NCBI RefSeq assembly: GCF_009687885.1 | Contig: NZ_BLAF01000004.1 | Location: 68,879-132,878 of the forward strand | Length of the DNA stretch: 64,000 nt | Direction: 5' to 3' | Source of the DNA: Acrocarpospora pleiomorpha | GTDB lineage: Bacteria > Actinomycetota > Actinomycetes > Streptosporangiales > Streptosporangiaceae | Shown here: positions 17,112 through 25,707 of the stretch, one piece after another | How the letters are laid out: each line of letters starts with the position of its first letter | Position numbering within the stretch: the stretch's first letter is position 1 | Notes under the pieces: generated by a model | The model's input: the letters and a program-made list of their open reading frames with translations, nothing else | The model's database searches: none | What the model was told of the DNA's origin: nothing | Program-made: the position numbers and the translations under genes

Positions 17112-17513
17112 TCATCCAGGAAGGCCGGAATCTGGCGAGCGCGGTTCCCGCAACGGGTCGGCCTGGATGTACACCCAGGCGTCCAGACCTGAGCGCAGAA
17201 TCACCTGGACCCGGGTGTAGTCATCCACCTCGTAATCGTCAGCTGCGGCCAGTTCGGCGGCGGAGATGCTGAACACAGTGCCCTCGACCCCATCGTCGGG
17301 ATTGCCGGTGGGGCGCACAATCGGATGCACGGCCGCTCCGCTGACGGTGACCACTTCCGGATCGATGATCTCCACCATGGTCAGTTCATAGCCGGGAAGG
17401 ACATCGGGCTGCCCGTCCAGACGACGGCCGAAGTTGGCCATCTGCACCTTGGGCTCCCGAAGGGTCCCATATGAGAAAAGCCGCAGTGGATATGCGGCTT
17501 CAGCGTTTGCCAT
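17112..17513 (-). CDS. Gamma-glutamylcyclotransferase / AIG2-like protein
   Basis: 133 aa. The N-terminal LFSYGTLREPKVQ is the Y-G-T-L signature of the GGCT/AIG2 fold, LPGYELT follows at the usual distance, and GVEGTVFSISAAELAAADDYE contains the expected acidic residue before Y-E. These cytosolic proteins release 5-oxoproline from gamma-glutamyl amines or act on related conjugates. The start at 17513 (MANAEAAYPL) is preferred over 17591, which would add a Cys/Arg-rich tail without similarity. Stand-alone gene. Confidence 0.8.
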   Translation of the reverse strand: MANAEAAYPLRLFSYGTLREPKVQMANFGRRLDGQPDVLPGYELTMVEIIDPEVVTVSGAAVHPIVRPTGNPDDGVEGTVFSISAAELAAADDYEVDDYTRVQVILRSGLDAWVYIQADPLREPRSPDSGLPG

Positions 17514-17615
17514 ACCATCATGATCCCGGCATCCGCGGGTGTGTGGTCCCGATCGCCAGGCCGAGATGTTCCTCGAGCCTGTGCTCCGCAAGTCGCAATC
17601 GTCGTAAGGGCGCCT

Positions 17616-18506
17616 TCAACCCGCGTTCCCTCGCGCCTGGGCAAGTGCCCGGTCGGTGCCGAGGGGCTCCTCGGAGGTCTTGTTTCGGATCAGGTAGAAG
17701 TAGGCCAGCGCGCCGAGGAACAGGGCCACCGATGTCCACTGGTTGAGGCGCATGCCCAGGATCTCGTTGACCGGATCGACGCGGAGGCCCTCGATCCAGA
17801 ACCGGCCCGCTGTGTAGCCGGCCACGTACAGGGCGAAGAGGCGGCCGTGACGCAGGGTGAAGTGCCGGCCGGCCCAGATCAGCGCCAGTGCCAGGGCGAG
17901 GCTCCAGAGTGACTCGTACAGGAATGTGGGGTGATAGGTGGTGATGCCGGGTACGGTTCCCGGGCGGCCGGGGTCGATCTCCAAGCCCCACGGCAGGTCG
18001 GTCGGGCCGCCGAACAGTTCCTGGTTGAAGTAGTTGCACCACCGGCCGATGGCCTGACCGATGGCGACGGCCGGCGCCACGGTGTCGGCGACGGCGGTCA
18101 GCGCGATGCCGCGGCGGCGGCAGGCGATCCACACGCCCACTCCGCCCAGGGCGATGGCGCCCCAGACGCCCAGGCCGCGCCAGCCCGGTCCGGACCCGCT
18201 CCAGATCAGGATCGTGTCGATCGGCCGGTTGGGGGCGTCAGGCCCGAAGTACAGCTGCCAGTCGGTGATGACGTGATACAGCCGCGCGCCCACGATGCCG
18301 AACGGGACCCCCCATGTCGCCAGTTCCATCATGGTTCCCGGCGCCCCGCCACGATCCCGCCAGCGGCGCTCGGCGATGGCGACGGCCACCACGACACCGA
18401 GCAGGATGCAGATCGTGTAGCCGCGGATGGGCACCGGCCCCAGGTACCAGACTCCTTCGGATGGACTGGGAATCACAGCAAGCGACATGGCAGGCAGCCT
18501 AATCAT
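17616..18506 (-). CDS. lgt: Prolipoprotein diacylglyceryl transferase
   Basis: Membrane enzyme that moves diacylglycerol from phosphatidylglycerol to the lipobox cysteine, 296 aa. The Lgt signature is recognisable as GRWCNYFNQELFG (usual G-R-x-G-N-x2-N-x-E), preceded by VPFGIVGARLYHV and followed by YHPTFLYES. Several hydrophobic segments fit a seven-helix protein. ATG at 18506 has AGG at proper distance; an internal ATG at 18488 is possible. Serves lipoproteins such as the binding proteins in this window. Possibly a second copy, as many actinomycetes have two. Confidence 0.93.
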   Translation of the reverse strand: MIRLPAMSLAVIPSPSEGVWYLGPVPIRGYTICILLGVVVAVAIAERRWRDRGGAPGTMMELATWGVPFGIVGARLYHVITDWQLYFGPDAPNRPIDTILIWSGSGPGWRGLGVWGAIALGGVGVWIACRRRGIALTAVADTVAPAVAIGQAIGRWCNYFNQELFGGPTDLPWGLEIDPGRPGTVPGITTYHPTFLYESLWSLALALALIWAGRHFTLRHGRLFALYVAGYTAGRFWIEGLRVDPVNEILGMRLNQWTSVALFLGALAYFYLIRNKTSEEPLGTDRALAQARGNAG

Positions 18507-18672
18507 GAAACCTGAAGCCGAAGAAGACCCGGGGCTGGCGGATTCACCGCGCCGACGCGTCGCGAGGGGGAGAACCCGCGTCCTGGGCCAGTCGCACCAC
18601 GGTCGCCGGAGCGAGATCCGCCCAGTTCCTGCTCGTAACGGGGGAGCGGGGCACCAGACCTAGGGTGGAGAT

Positions 18673-19596
18673 ATGGGTGCTTTCACACCAAGTGAGACTG
18701 TGTTGATCACCGATGGCGGTTTGGCGACTGAGCTTGAGGCGCGTGGGCACGATCTTTCGGACCCGTTGTGGTCGGCGCGGTTGCTGGTGGACGCGCCGGA
18801 GGAGATCAAAGCGGCTCACCTGGCGTTCTTTCGCGCGGGTGCCGTGATCGCCACGACGGCGAGTTATCAAGCATCGTTCGACGGCTTCGCGGCGCGGGGG
18901 ATTGGGCGGCAGGACGCCGTGCGGTTGGTGCGACGGAGTGTCGAGCTGGCGCAGGCTGCCCGTGCCGAGATGGCCGGTGACGGGCGGGAGCGGTGGGTCG
19001 CGGCCTCTGTCGGGCCGTACGGGGCGGCTTTGGCGGATGGGTCGGAGTATCGGGGGCGCTACGGGCTGAGCGTGGGGGAGTTGGTGGCGTGGCACCGGCC
19101 TCGGGTGGAGGTGCTGGTCGATGCAAGGCCGGATGTGCTGGCGCTGGAGACGGTGCCGGACATCGATGAGGCGGAGGCGCTGATGACGGTGGTTTCCGGG
19201 ATGGGGGTGCCGGCGTGGTTGACGTACAGCATTGAGGGGGATCGCACTCGTGCTGGGCAACCCCTGGCCGAGGCGTTCGCGGTGGCCGGGGATGTGCCGG
19301 AGGTGGTGGCCGTGGGCGTCAACTGCTGCGCGCCGTCCGATGTGCCGCGGGCCATCGCCGCCGCGCTCGAGGCCACCGGAAAACCGGTGATCGTCTATCC
19401 GAACAGCGGCGAGGGCTGGGACGCGCGGCGGCGGACGTGGGTGGGGGCATCGCGGTATTCCGCTGGGCAGGCCCGGGAGTGGGTGGCCGCCGGGGCGCGG
19501 ATCGTGGGCGGGTGTTGCCGGGTGCGGCCCATCGATATCGCGGAAATCGCTCAAGCTGTGGTCACGCCTGGTGGGCGGGCTCGTTCAGCTTCGTGA
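18673..19596 (+). CDS. mmuM: Homocysteine S-methyltransferase
   Basis: 307 aa zinc-dependent methyltransferase making methionine from homocysteine with S-methylmethionine or AdoMet. The start VLITDGGLATELEARGHDL is typical, and the zinc cysteines are in GVNCC and GGCCR. GGTGGAG lies upstream of the ATG. Its last 35 bases overlap the 3' end of the convergent oxidoreductase gene. No permease for S-methylmethionine adjoins it. Confidence 0.92.
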   Translation: MGAFTPSETVLITDGGLATELEARGHDLSDPLWSARLLVDAPEEIKAAHLAFFRAGAVIATTASYQASFDGFAARGIGRQDAVRLVRRSVELAQAARAEMAGDGRERWVAASVGPYGAALADGSEYRGRYGLSVGELVAWHRPRVEVLVDARPDVLALETVPDIDEAEALMTVVSGMGVPAWLTYSIEGDRTRAGQPLAEAFAVAGDVPEVVAVGVNCCAPSDVPRAIAAALEATGKPVIVYPNSGEGWDARRRTWVGASRYSAGQAREWVAAGARIVGGCCRVRPIDIAEIAQAVVTPGGRARSAS

Positions 19597-22500
19597 GAAG
19601 GGTCCGGGCCTGCTCGTGGAACTCCGCCACCCGGGCGAGCTTGATGTCCTCGTATCCGCGGATCGCCTCTGGCAGCGCCGCCATCTCCGCCACCACATCG
19701 GCGGTGCCGGGAGTGAGGCGTTCGAGGGCCTGGCGCATCAGGTCACGGTATTCGGAGATCAGAGCGCGTTCGACGCGCCGCACCTTCGCGTAGCCGAACA
19801 CGTCCAGCGCGGTGCCCCGCAGCACGCGTGCGGCGCGCAGCCCCCGGAACACCATTCCCGCGGTACGGCGCAGCTTGATCTTGCGCCGCATGCCCATCGC
19901 CCGCAGCAGCGGCGGGTGCAGCAGCACCGACACGACGGCGTCCGGGCCGAACTCGCGCTCGCGCCGCGCCCGCTCCACCGGGTCCAGGTGCAGCCGGGCG
20001 ACCTCGTACTCGTCCTTGTAGGCCATCAGCCTGTGCAACCCGCGCGCGTACGCGAGGTGGATGCGCGCGCCCGCCTCCGCTCCGGCGCGCTCGGCCGCGA
20101 GCGTGGCCACCCGGCTCACCTCCTCGGTGTACGAGCGGGCGTAGGCCGCGTTCTGGTAGCCGGTCAGGTCGGCGATCCGCAGGGCCAGCACCTCCTCCAG
20201 CGGCCCGGAGGCGGCTATGGCGAGCGGGGGGAGAGCGATTCGGAACACCGCCTCGCGGTCCAGCACGGCGGCCCGGCCCCAGCGGAAGGCCGCCAGGTTC
20301 CGCTCGACCGCCGCGCCGTTGAGCCGGATCGCCCGCTCGATCGCCTCCGCCGACACCGGAACGCAGCCATGCTGGTAGGCCGCGCCCACGAGCAGCAGGT
20401 TGGCGGGCATGTGGTCGCCGAACAGCGCCTCCGACAGGGCGTTGGCGTCGAGGTAGACGTTGCCCGACCCCTCGGTGGCCGACTCGACGCGCGCGACCGC
20501 GTCGGCGTCCGACGCGGGCAGCGGGTCGCGGCCGGTCACCATGGCGGCGGTGGGCACGACGGCGGTGTTCACCACGGCGACCGTGTGCCCGGGCGAGACG
20601 ACCGCGAGATTGCCGTCCGCCGCGACTCCGAGCAGGTCGAAGCCGATCAGCACGTCGGCCGTGCCGCGCGACGCGCGGATCGAGCCGGCGATCGGCCGCG
20701 GGGAGACGCGGACATCGCTGACGACGGGGCCGCCCTTCTGCGCGAGCCCGGTCTGCTCCAGCCCGGCGGCGTGCAGGCCGTCGAGGTGGGCCGCCATCTG
20801 CAGGATCTGCGAGACCGTGACAACGCCGGTGCCGCCGATGCCGGGCATGCGCAGCAGAACCGTCCGGTCCGGGAATCTCGGCACCGGCTCGGTGAGCACC
20901 ACCGGTAGCGCGGGCGCCTCACGCTTACGGCGGGCGCGTGGCTCGACGAGCAGGAACGACGGGCAGTCGCCCGCCAGACAGCTCAGGTCGGTGTTGCAGG
21001 ACGCCTGGTGGATGCGGGTCTTACGCCCGAATTCGGTCTCCACCGGCTGCACCGACAGGCAGGTGGACACCTGTCCGCAGTCGCCGCACCCCTCGCACAC
21101 CCGCTCGTTGATCACGACCTTCGCCGTCGGCGCCGGGATGGTGCCCCGCTTGCGCAGCCGCCGCTCCTCGGCCGCGCACCGATCGTCGTGGATCAGCACG
21201 GTCACCCCGTCGACCACGGCCAGTTCCTTCTCCACGACCGGCAACGCGTCGCGGTGCCGTACGGACGCGATCGGCGCGAGGCGCACCCCGCGGTAGCCCT
21301 CCGGCTCGGGCGTGGTGATCACGATCCGGCGGACTCCTTCGGCGGCCAGCGACCGGGTCAGCGCGGGAACGTCGAGGCGGCCTTCCGCGCGCTGCCCCCC
21401 GGTCATCGCCACCGCGTCGTTGTAGAGCAGCTTGTACGTCACCCGCACCCCGGCGGCGACGGACGCGCGGATCGCCAGCGACCCGGAGTGGTGGAAGGTG
21501 CCGTCGCCGAGGTTCTGCACGAAGTGCCGGTCTTCGGTGAAGGGGGCGAGGCCGATCCACTGGGCGCCCTCGCCGCCCATCTGGGTCAGCCCCACCTGCC
21601 GGCCGCGCCCGTCCCCGTCCAGGGCGATCATGGCGTGGCAGCCGATCCCCACGCCGACCAGCGTCTCGTCGGAGGTGCGGGTGGAGATGTTGTGCGGACA
21701 GCCCGAGCAGAAGTACGGCGTGCGCGCGGCGACCAGCGGAAGCATGCGCCGCGGCGCGGGGGACAACACGGCCGTTCTCCTGGGAAGCCTGTCCTGGCCG
21801 GCACAGGTGGCCAGCGCCTTGGCCACGTCCTCGGCGCCGAGGGTGCCGCGCGCGGTCAGCAGCTCACGGCCGATCACGTCGGGCGACGGCCCTCCGTACA
21901 GCGCCTGCTTGAGATGGCCTTCCAGGAAGGGCACCTTGTCCTCCACCACGAGCACCGTGCCCAGGTCCGAGGTCATGGCCGCCAGGTCCTCGTATGCGAG
22001 GGGGAACGGCATGGCGAGTTTGATGAGCCGGAGCCCGAGGGCGTCCATGGCGGCCTCGTCCAGGCCGAGGTCGGCCAGCGCGCGCCGGACCACGGCGTAG
22101 GCGGTGCCGGAGGCCAGGACCCCCAACGTGGCCCGCTTCGCCCCGAAGACCACCCGGTTCAGCCCGTTCGCGCGGGCGTACTCTCGCGCCAGCCCGAGCC
22201 GGCGGGTGAGCATGTCGTGCTCGGCGTCGAGGGAAGCCGGGCCGACCAGGGTCGGCGGAGCACCACCGGCCCGGTCCGGCATCGGGACGTTCTGGCGCAG
22301 CGGTCCGAGGTCGACCGTGGCCGAGGCGTCGGCGACGTCCGCGACGATCTTCAGGCCGGTCCACAGGCCGGTGGCGCGCGACAGCGCCACCGCGTGCAGC
22401 CCGAATTCGACGATCTCCGCCACCGAGCCGGGCGCGAGCAGCGGCATGGACAGGCTCTGGCACATCGGCTCGCACGAACTGGGCACGGTCGAGGACTTGC

Positions 22501-22939
22501 AGTCCGGGTCGTCGCCGATCAAGGCCACCGCTCCGCCAAGCGGCGCGGTGCCCGCCAGGGTCCCGTGCCTGATCGCGTCCGCGGCCCGGTCCAGGCCGGG
22601 GTTCTTGCCGTACCAGAAGCCGGTCACTCCGTCGTGCCGGCGGCCGGGCACCTGGCCCAGCAGCTGCGTCCCCGCGACGGAGGTTGCCGCGAGTTCCTCG
22701 TTGACCCCCGGCCGGAACACCACGCCCGCCTCCTCCAGGAATCGCCCGGCGCGTCCCATCTCCAGGTCGAGACCGCCGAGCGGCGAGCCTTGATAGCCCG
22801 AGACGAAGACCCTGGTGTTCAGGCCGCGCTCCGCGTCGAGGCGGCGCTGTTCCAGCGTCAGGCGGACCAGGGCCTGGATGCCCGAGATGAGGACGGTGCC
22901 GTCCGTGGCCGCGTATTTGTCCTCGAGCGACACGCTCAC
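19562..22939 (-). CDS. Fused indolepyruvate:ferredoxin oxidoreductase
   Basis: 1125 aa thiamine-diphosphate 2-oxoacid:ferredoxin oxidoreductase of the IorAB fusion type. N-terminal pyrimidine-binding part (residues 1-400), a TPP part with YFCSGCPHNIS and GIGCHAM, a four-cysteine cluster VCEGCGDCG with further Cys pairs, then a gamma-type domain starting MPGIGGTGVVTVSQ. It oxidises aryl or branched 2-oxoacids to acyl-CoA and reduces ferredoxin. The GTG at 22939 follows AGGAGG by five bases; a longer frame to 23029 lacks a site. Divergent from an Lrp-type gene, its probable regulator. Confidence 0.9.
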   Translation of the reverse strand: MSVSLEDKYAATDGTVLISGIQALVRLTLEQRRLDAERGLNTRVFVSGYQGSPLGGLDLEMGRAGRFLEEAGVVFRPGVNEELAATSVAGTQLLGQVPGRRHDGVTGFWYGKNPGLDRAADAIRHGTLAGTAPLGGAVALIGDDPDCKSSTVPSSCEPMCQSLSMPLLAPGSVAEIVEFGLHAVALSRATGLWTGLKIVADVADASATVDLGPLRQNVPMPDRAGGAPPTLVGPASLDAEHDMLTRRLGLAREYARANGLNRVVFGAKRATLGVLASGTAYAVVRRALADLGLDEAAMDALGLRLIKLAMPFPLAYEDLAAMTSDLGTVLVVEDKVPFLEGHLKQALYGGPSPDVIGRELLTARGTLGAEDVAKALATCAGQDRLPRRTAVLSPAPRRMLPLVAARTPYFCSGCPHNISTRTSDETLVGVGIGCHAMIALDGDGRGRQVGLTQMGGEGAQWIGLAPFTEDRHFVQNLGDGTFHHSGSLAIRASVAAGVRVTYKLLYNDAVAMTGGQRAEGRLDVPALTRSLAAEGVRRIVITTPEPEGYRGVRLAPIASVRHRDALPVVEKELAVVDGVTVLIHDDRCAAEERRLRKRGTIPAPTAKVVINERVCEGCGDCGQVSTCLSVQPVETEFGRKTRIHQASCNTDLSCLAGDCPSFLLVEPRARRKREAPALPVVLTEPVPRFPDRTVLLRMPGIGGTGVVTVSQILQMAAHLDGLHAAGLEQTGLAQKGGPVVSDVRVSPRPIAGSIRASRGTADVLIGFDLLGVAADGNLAVVSPGHTVAVVNTAVVPTAAMVTGRDPLPASDADAVARVESATEGSGNVYLDANALSEALFGDHMPANLLLVGAAYQHGCVPVSAEAIERAIRLNGAAVERNLAAFRWGRAAVLDREAVFRIALPPLAIAASGPLEEVLALRIADLTGYQNAAYARSYTEEVSRVATLAAERAGAEAGARIHLAYARGLHRLMAYKDEYEVARLHLDPVERARREREFGPDAVVSVLLHPPLLRAMGMRRKIKLRRTAGMVFRGLRAARVLRGTALDVFGYAKVRRVERALISEYRDLMRQALERLTPGTADVVAEMAALPEAIRGYEDIKLARVAEFHEQARTLLTKLNEPAHQA

Positions 22940-23027
22940 GCGAACCTCCTGGTAGTACGTGGGGGAGACCCAAGCACAGCAACCCGACGCGAGCTGCGCA
23001 AGTATCGCTAGACAAAACATCGGAAAC

Positions 23028-23075
23028 ACGCAAAAGTTCTCATGATTTTCGGAGAACGGCTGATGTTCTTTGCGT
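23028..23075. promoter_or_regulatory. Nested inverted repeats in the Lrp/oxidoreductase divergent promoter
   Basis: Outer arms ACGCAAA (23028-23034) and TTTGCGT (23069-23075) enclose perfect inner arms GTTCTC (23036-23041) and GAGAAC (23052-23057) around an AT-rich centre. The symmetric layout, 14 bp before the Lrp gene start, suits an Lrp/AsnC octamer site controlling both genes. Confidence 0.5.
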
Positions 23076-23088
23076 ACGGAGGAATGCT

Positions 23089-23556
23089 GTGGCGGACATT
23101 GACGACATCGATCACCGCCTGTTGCGCCTGCTGCGCGAGGACGGGCGCCGGACCTTCTCGGAGATGGCGGTCGAGGTCGACCTGTCGGTGGCCGCCGTCA
23201 AACGGCGGGTGGACCGCCTGCGGGAGATCGGCGTGATAACGGGCTTCACCGTGCGGATCGACTACGCCAAGCTCGGATGGGGCATCGAGGCGTTCACCGA
23301 GCTGCGCTACGCCGGTACGACACCGGTCTCCAGGATCGTGCACACGGCCACGGAGGTGCCCGAGGTGCAGGCGGTGTTCACGATCGCCGGCGACCCGGAC
23401 GCCCTCGTCCACGTCCGCGCCCGCGACCTCGGCCACCTCCAGCAGGTCATCGACCGCCTGCGCCGCACCGGCGACGTGACCGGCACGAAGACGCTGATCG
23501 CCCTCGGCTCCTGGACCCGCGACTCCCTCAGGCCCCCGCTACCGGGCGCGCCGTGA
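23089..23556 (+). CDS. Lrp/AsnC-family regulator
   Basis: 155 aa. N-terminal HTH IDDIDHRLLRLLREDGRRTF followed by LSVAAVKRRVDRLREIGVI, then a RAM-type effector domain with the usual AVFTIAGDPDALVHVRARD. GTG at 23089 follows GGAGGA by five bases. Divergent from the indolepyruvate oxidoreductase, so it probably senses an aromatic or branched-chain amino acid or its 2-oxoacid and controls that gene. Single domain, no fusion. Confidence 0.9.
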   Translation: MADIDDIDHRLLRLLREDGRRTFSEMAVEVDLSVAAVKRRVDRLREIGVITGFTVRIDYAKLGWGIEAFTELRYAGTTPVSRIVHTATEVPEVQAVFTIAGDPDALVHVRARDLGHLQQVIDRLRRTGDVTGTKTLIALGSWTRDSLRPPLPGAP

Positions 23557-23599
23557 CTCAGCTGACGGCTGTGCCGAACCACTTGGGCAGCCGGCTGAG
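23557..23599. terminator. Possible hairpin between convergent lrp-type and tetR-type genes
   Basis: CTCAGC (23557-23562) and GCTGAG (23594-23599) pair, with partial further pairing of GGCTG and CAGCC inside. Imperfect, but it fills the 46-bp gap between the two stops. Confidence 0.35.
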
Positions 23600-23602
23600 C
23601 AG

Positions 23603-24238
23603 CTAAGGGCGACGGAGTCCGTCGATGAGGACGTCGAGCATCTTGTCGTAGGTGTCGGCGGGCTCGAAGCCGTGACGCTTCAAGGTGACGTTCAAGCTTG
23701 CCAGCTCGAGGGTGACGGCGCCGTGGATGGCGTTCCAAACCATCTGGGCGGCTTCGACGGGTTCCGCCGCGTGCAGGATCCCCTGCCGGGTGGCGGAGTC
23801 GATGGTGTCCACCAGCACCTGCAATACCGCGGTGCCGTGCTTGGCGGCCGGCGAGGGCGAGGCCAGCGAGCTCACGCCGCTGAACATCAAGTGGTACTGC
23901 TCAGGGTGCCGCAGGGCGAAGGTGCGATACGCGCGGCACGACTGGCGCAGCCGCTGCAGCGGATCCCCCGGCGCTTCGCCGGAGTGTTCGACGTCCACCG
24001 CCGCGTGCAGGGCGTCGAAGGCGCGCACAGCCAGGGCGACGAGGAGGCCGTCCTTGTTCTGAAAGCGGTTGTAGACCCCCATGGGTGCCACGCCGGCCTC
24101 GATGGCCACCGCTCGCACGGACACCGCCGCCAGGCCCTCGCGGTCCAGGACGGCCTGGGCGGCGTCCAGCAATGCCGCACCGACCTGCTCGCTGGCGGTG
24201 CGGTGGCGAGAAGCGGGGGTCGCGGGCGGCGGCCTCAC
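23603..24238 (-). CDS. TetR-family regulator of the FAH/MFS operon
   Basis: 211 aa. HTH region ALLDAAQAVLDREGLAAVSV with VAPMGVYNRFQNKDGLL, and a C-terminal domain with HPEQYHLMF, the pattern of the WHG-type TetR C-terminus. GTG start after AGAGGAGG. It lies 16 bp behind the MFS gene and is the last gene of the operon FAH-MFS-tetR; the two overlapping operators at 26656-26691 are likely its targets, giving autoregulation. Confidence 0.85.
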   Translation of the reverse strand: MRPPPATPASRHRTASEQVGAALLDAAQAVLDREGLAAVSVRAVAIEAGVAPMGVYNRFQNKDGLLVALAVRAFDALHAAVDVEHSGEAPGDPLQRLRQSCRAYRTFALRHPEQYHLMFSGVSSLASPSPAAKHGTAVLQVLVDTIDSATRQGILHAAEPVEAAQMVWNAIHGAVTLELASLNVTLKRHGFEPADTYDKMLDVLIDGLRRP

Positions 24239-24254
24239 TTTGTCGCGTCCTCCT

Positions 24255-25661
24255 CTAGAGCGCGCTGGTGCTGAGCTGGTCGATGTCGATGTCGGTCTCC
24301 TTCAAGATATAGCTTCGCAGGACTATGATCACGCCGGTCAGCACGAGGGCGGAGACCGCTCCGACGCCGACCACGACGCCCAGTTGTGCGGTCGCGCTCT
24401 GGGTGACCTGATCGCCCTCGCTGGAGACGAAGCCGGTGAGGGAGAGCACCGCCGCGTACACCCCGGCACCGATGCTGCCGGCGATGGTCTCGGCGGCGTT
24501 GGAGGCGCCGGTCAGCAGCCCGATGCGGCGCTTCCCGGAGGTGCCGGCCTCGAGGGCGACGGCGTCGGAGAACATGGCCGGAGGCAACATGGAGGTGCCG
24601 GCGAAGCCGGTGCCCAGGATGCTGACGGCGATCAGGGCGGCGGGCAACTGGATCCCGCTGGGCACAAAAGGCAAGGCGATCAGCGAGACGGCGCCGGTGG
24701 CGAAGATGGCCGCGGCTCCTCGCAGCGCCGCGCGCTTGCCGCGGCGCACCGCGGCTCGCCGCCACAGAGGCATGGTCAGCATCAACGGACCGACCAGGCA
24801 GATGAAGAGCGGGATGAGGGCGGTTTCGGAACCGATGACGTGGTCGGCGATGTAGGGGGCGCCGGCCAGCGCGGTGGCCGCGGCCACCTCGCACAAGACG
24901 ATGACCGCGAACATGGTGCGCAGTGGCCGGCTGGCGCGCACCGCGCGCAGGGCCTCGCGCAGGGTGCCGGTGCCGGCGATGGTGACGTTGGTGCGGGTCG
25001 AGCGTCGCGCGCCGATGAGGATGGCGACGCTCATGGCGATGAGCATCAGCGGGGCCATGCTCAAGGCCATGGCCCGATAGCCGGAGGCGCCGCCGCCGAA
25101 GATTTCGACCAGGGCCGGTGCCAGGCCGCCGGAGAGCAGGATGGCCAGGGCGATGAAGGCGATGCGCCAGGACATCATGCTGGTGCGGGTGGTGGTGTCA
25201 GGGCCGATCTCGGCGGGCAGAGAGGACCAGGGCACCACGAACATGGAGAAGGCCGTCCCGGCCAGGGCGAAAGTGAGCGCGACCCACAGCGCGGCGGCGT
25301 TTCCGGTGAAGGGGGACCAGAAGATCGAGACGAAGGCCGTCGGCAGCAGCAGCCCACCCGCGACCATCCAGGGGCGGCGGTGGCCCCAACGGCTGACGGT
25401 GCGATCGGACAGGCGCCCGGCCAGGGGGTTGAAAACCAGGTCGAGCAATTTGGGGATCGTGACGACCAGGCCGGCCAGACCGGCGGCCACCCCCAAGGTG
25501 TCGGTCAGGTAATACAGCAGGACGAGGCCGGGCACGGTGGTGAAGATGCCGGTGGCCAGCCCTCCTATCCCGAAGCTCGCCTGTTCGCCTCGCGACAGCG
25601 CTCGAGGCGGCGCCGCGCCGCCGGTCGCGGGCTGAGATGCGGCGGGGGTCGTGCCGATCAT
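24255..25661 (-). CDS. MFS sugar/acid symporter of the GPH (MelB-like) type
   Basis: 468 aa integral membrane transporter with about 12 hydrophobic segments. The GPH pattern shows in GIGGLATGIFTTVPGLVLLYYLTD near the N-terminus, PLAGRLSDRTVSRWGHRRPW after helix 2, and PWSSLPAEI. The start at 25661 is chosen because AGGAGG precedes it; the longer frame to 25835 runs into the FAH gene. The family imports glycosides, hexuronates and organic acids with H+ or Na+. In operon with an FAH-type hydrolase, it probably imports that pathway's substrate. Confidence 0.85.
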   Translation of the reverse strand: MIGTTPAASQPATGGAAPPRALSRGEQASFGIGGLATGIFTTVPGLVLLYYLTDTLGVAAGLAGLVVTIPKLLDLVFNPLAGRLSDRTVSRWGHRRPWMVAGGLLLPTAFVSIFWSPFTGNAAALWVALTFALAGTAFSMFVVPWSSLPAEIGPDTTTRTSMMSWRIAFIALAILLSGGLAPALVEIFGGGASGYRAMALSMAPLMLIAMSVAILIGARRSTRTNVTIAGTGTLREALRAVRASRPLRTMFAVIVLCEVAAATALAGAPYIADHVIGSETALIPLFICLVGPLMLTMPLWRRAAVRRGKRAALRGAAAIFATGAVSLIALPFVPSGIQLPAALIAVSILGTGFAGTSMLPPAMFSDAVALEAGTSGKRRIGLLTGASNAAETIAGSIGAGVYAAVLSLTGFVSSEGDQVTQSATAQLGVVVGVGAVSALVLTGVIIVLRSYILKETDIDIDQLSTSAL

Positions 25662-25707
25662 CGTTCCTCCTGGGGGTTTCTGTACTGGCTGGTGGGTGTA
25701 CGTGAAC

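Noticed and set aside
21008..23011. 667-codon plus-strand frame (and 19571-20908) opposite the indolepyruvate oxidoreductase
   Set aside because: Antisense shadows; no recognisable protein, while the minus strand has clear TPP and Fe-S motifs.
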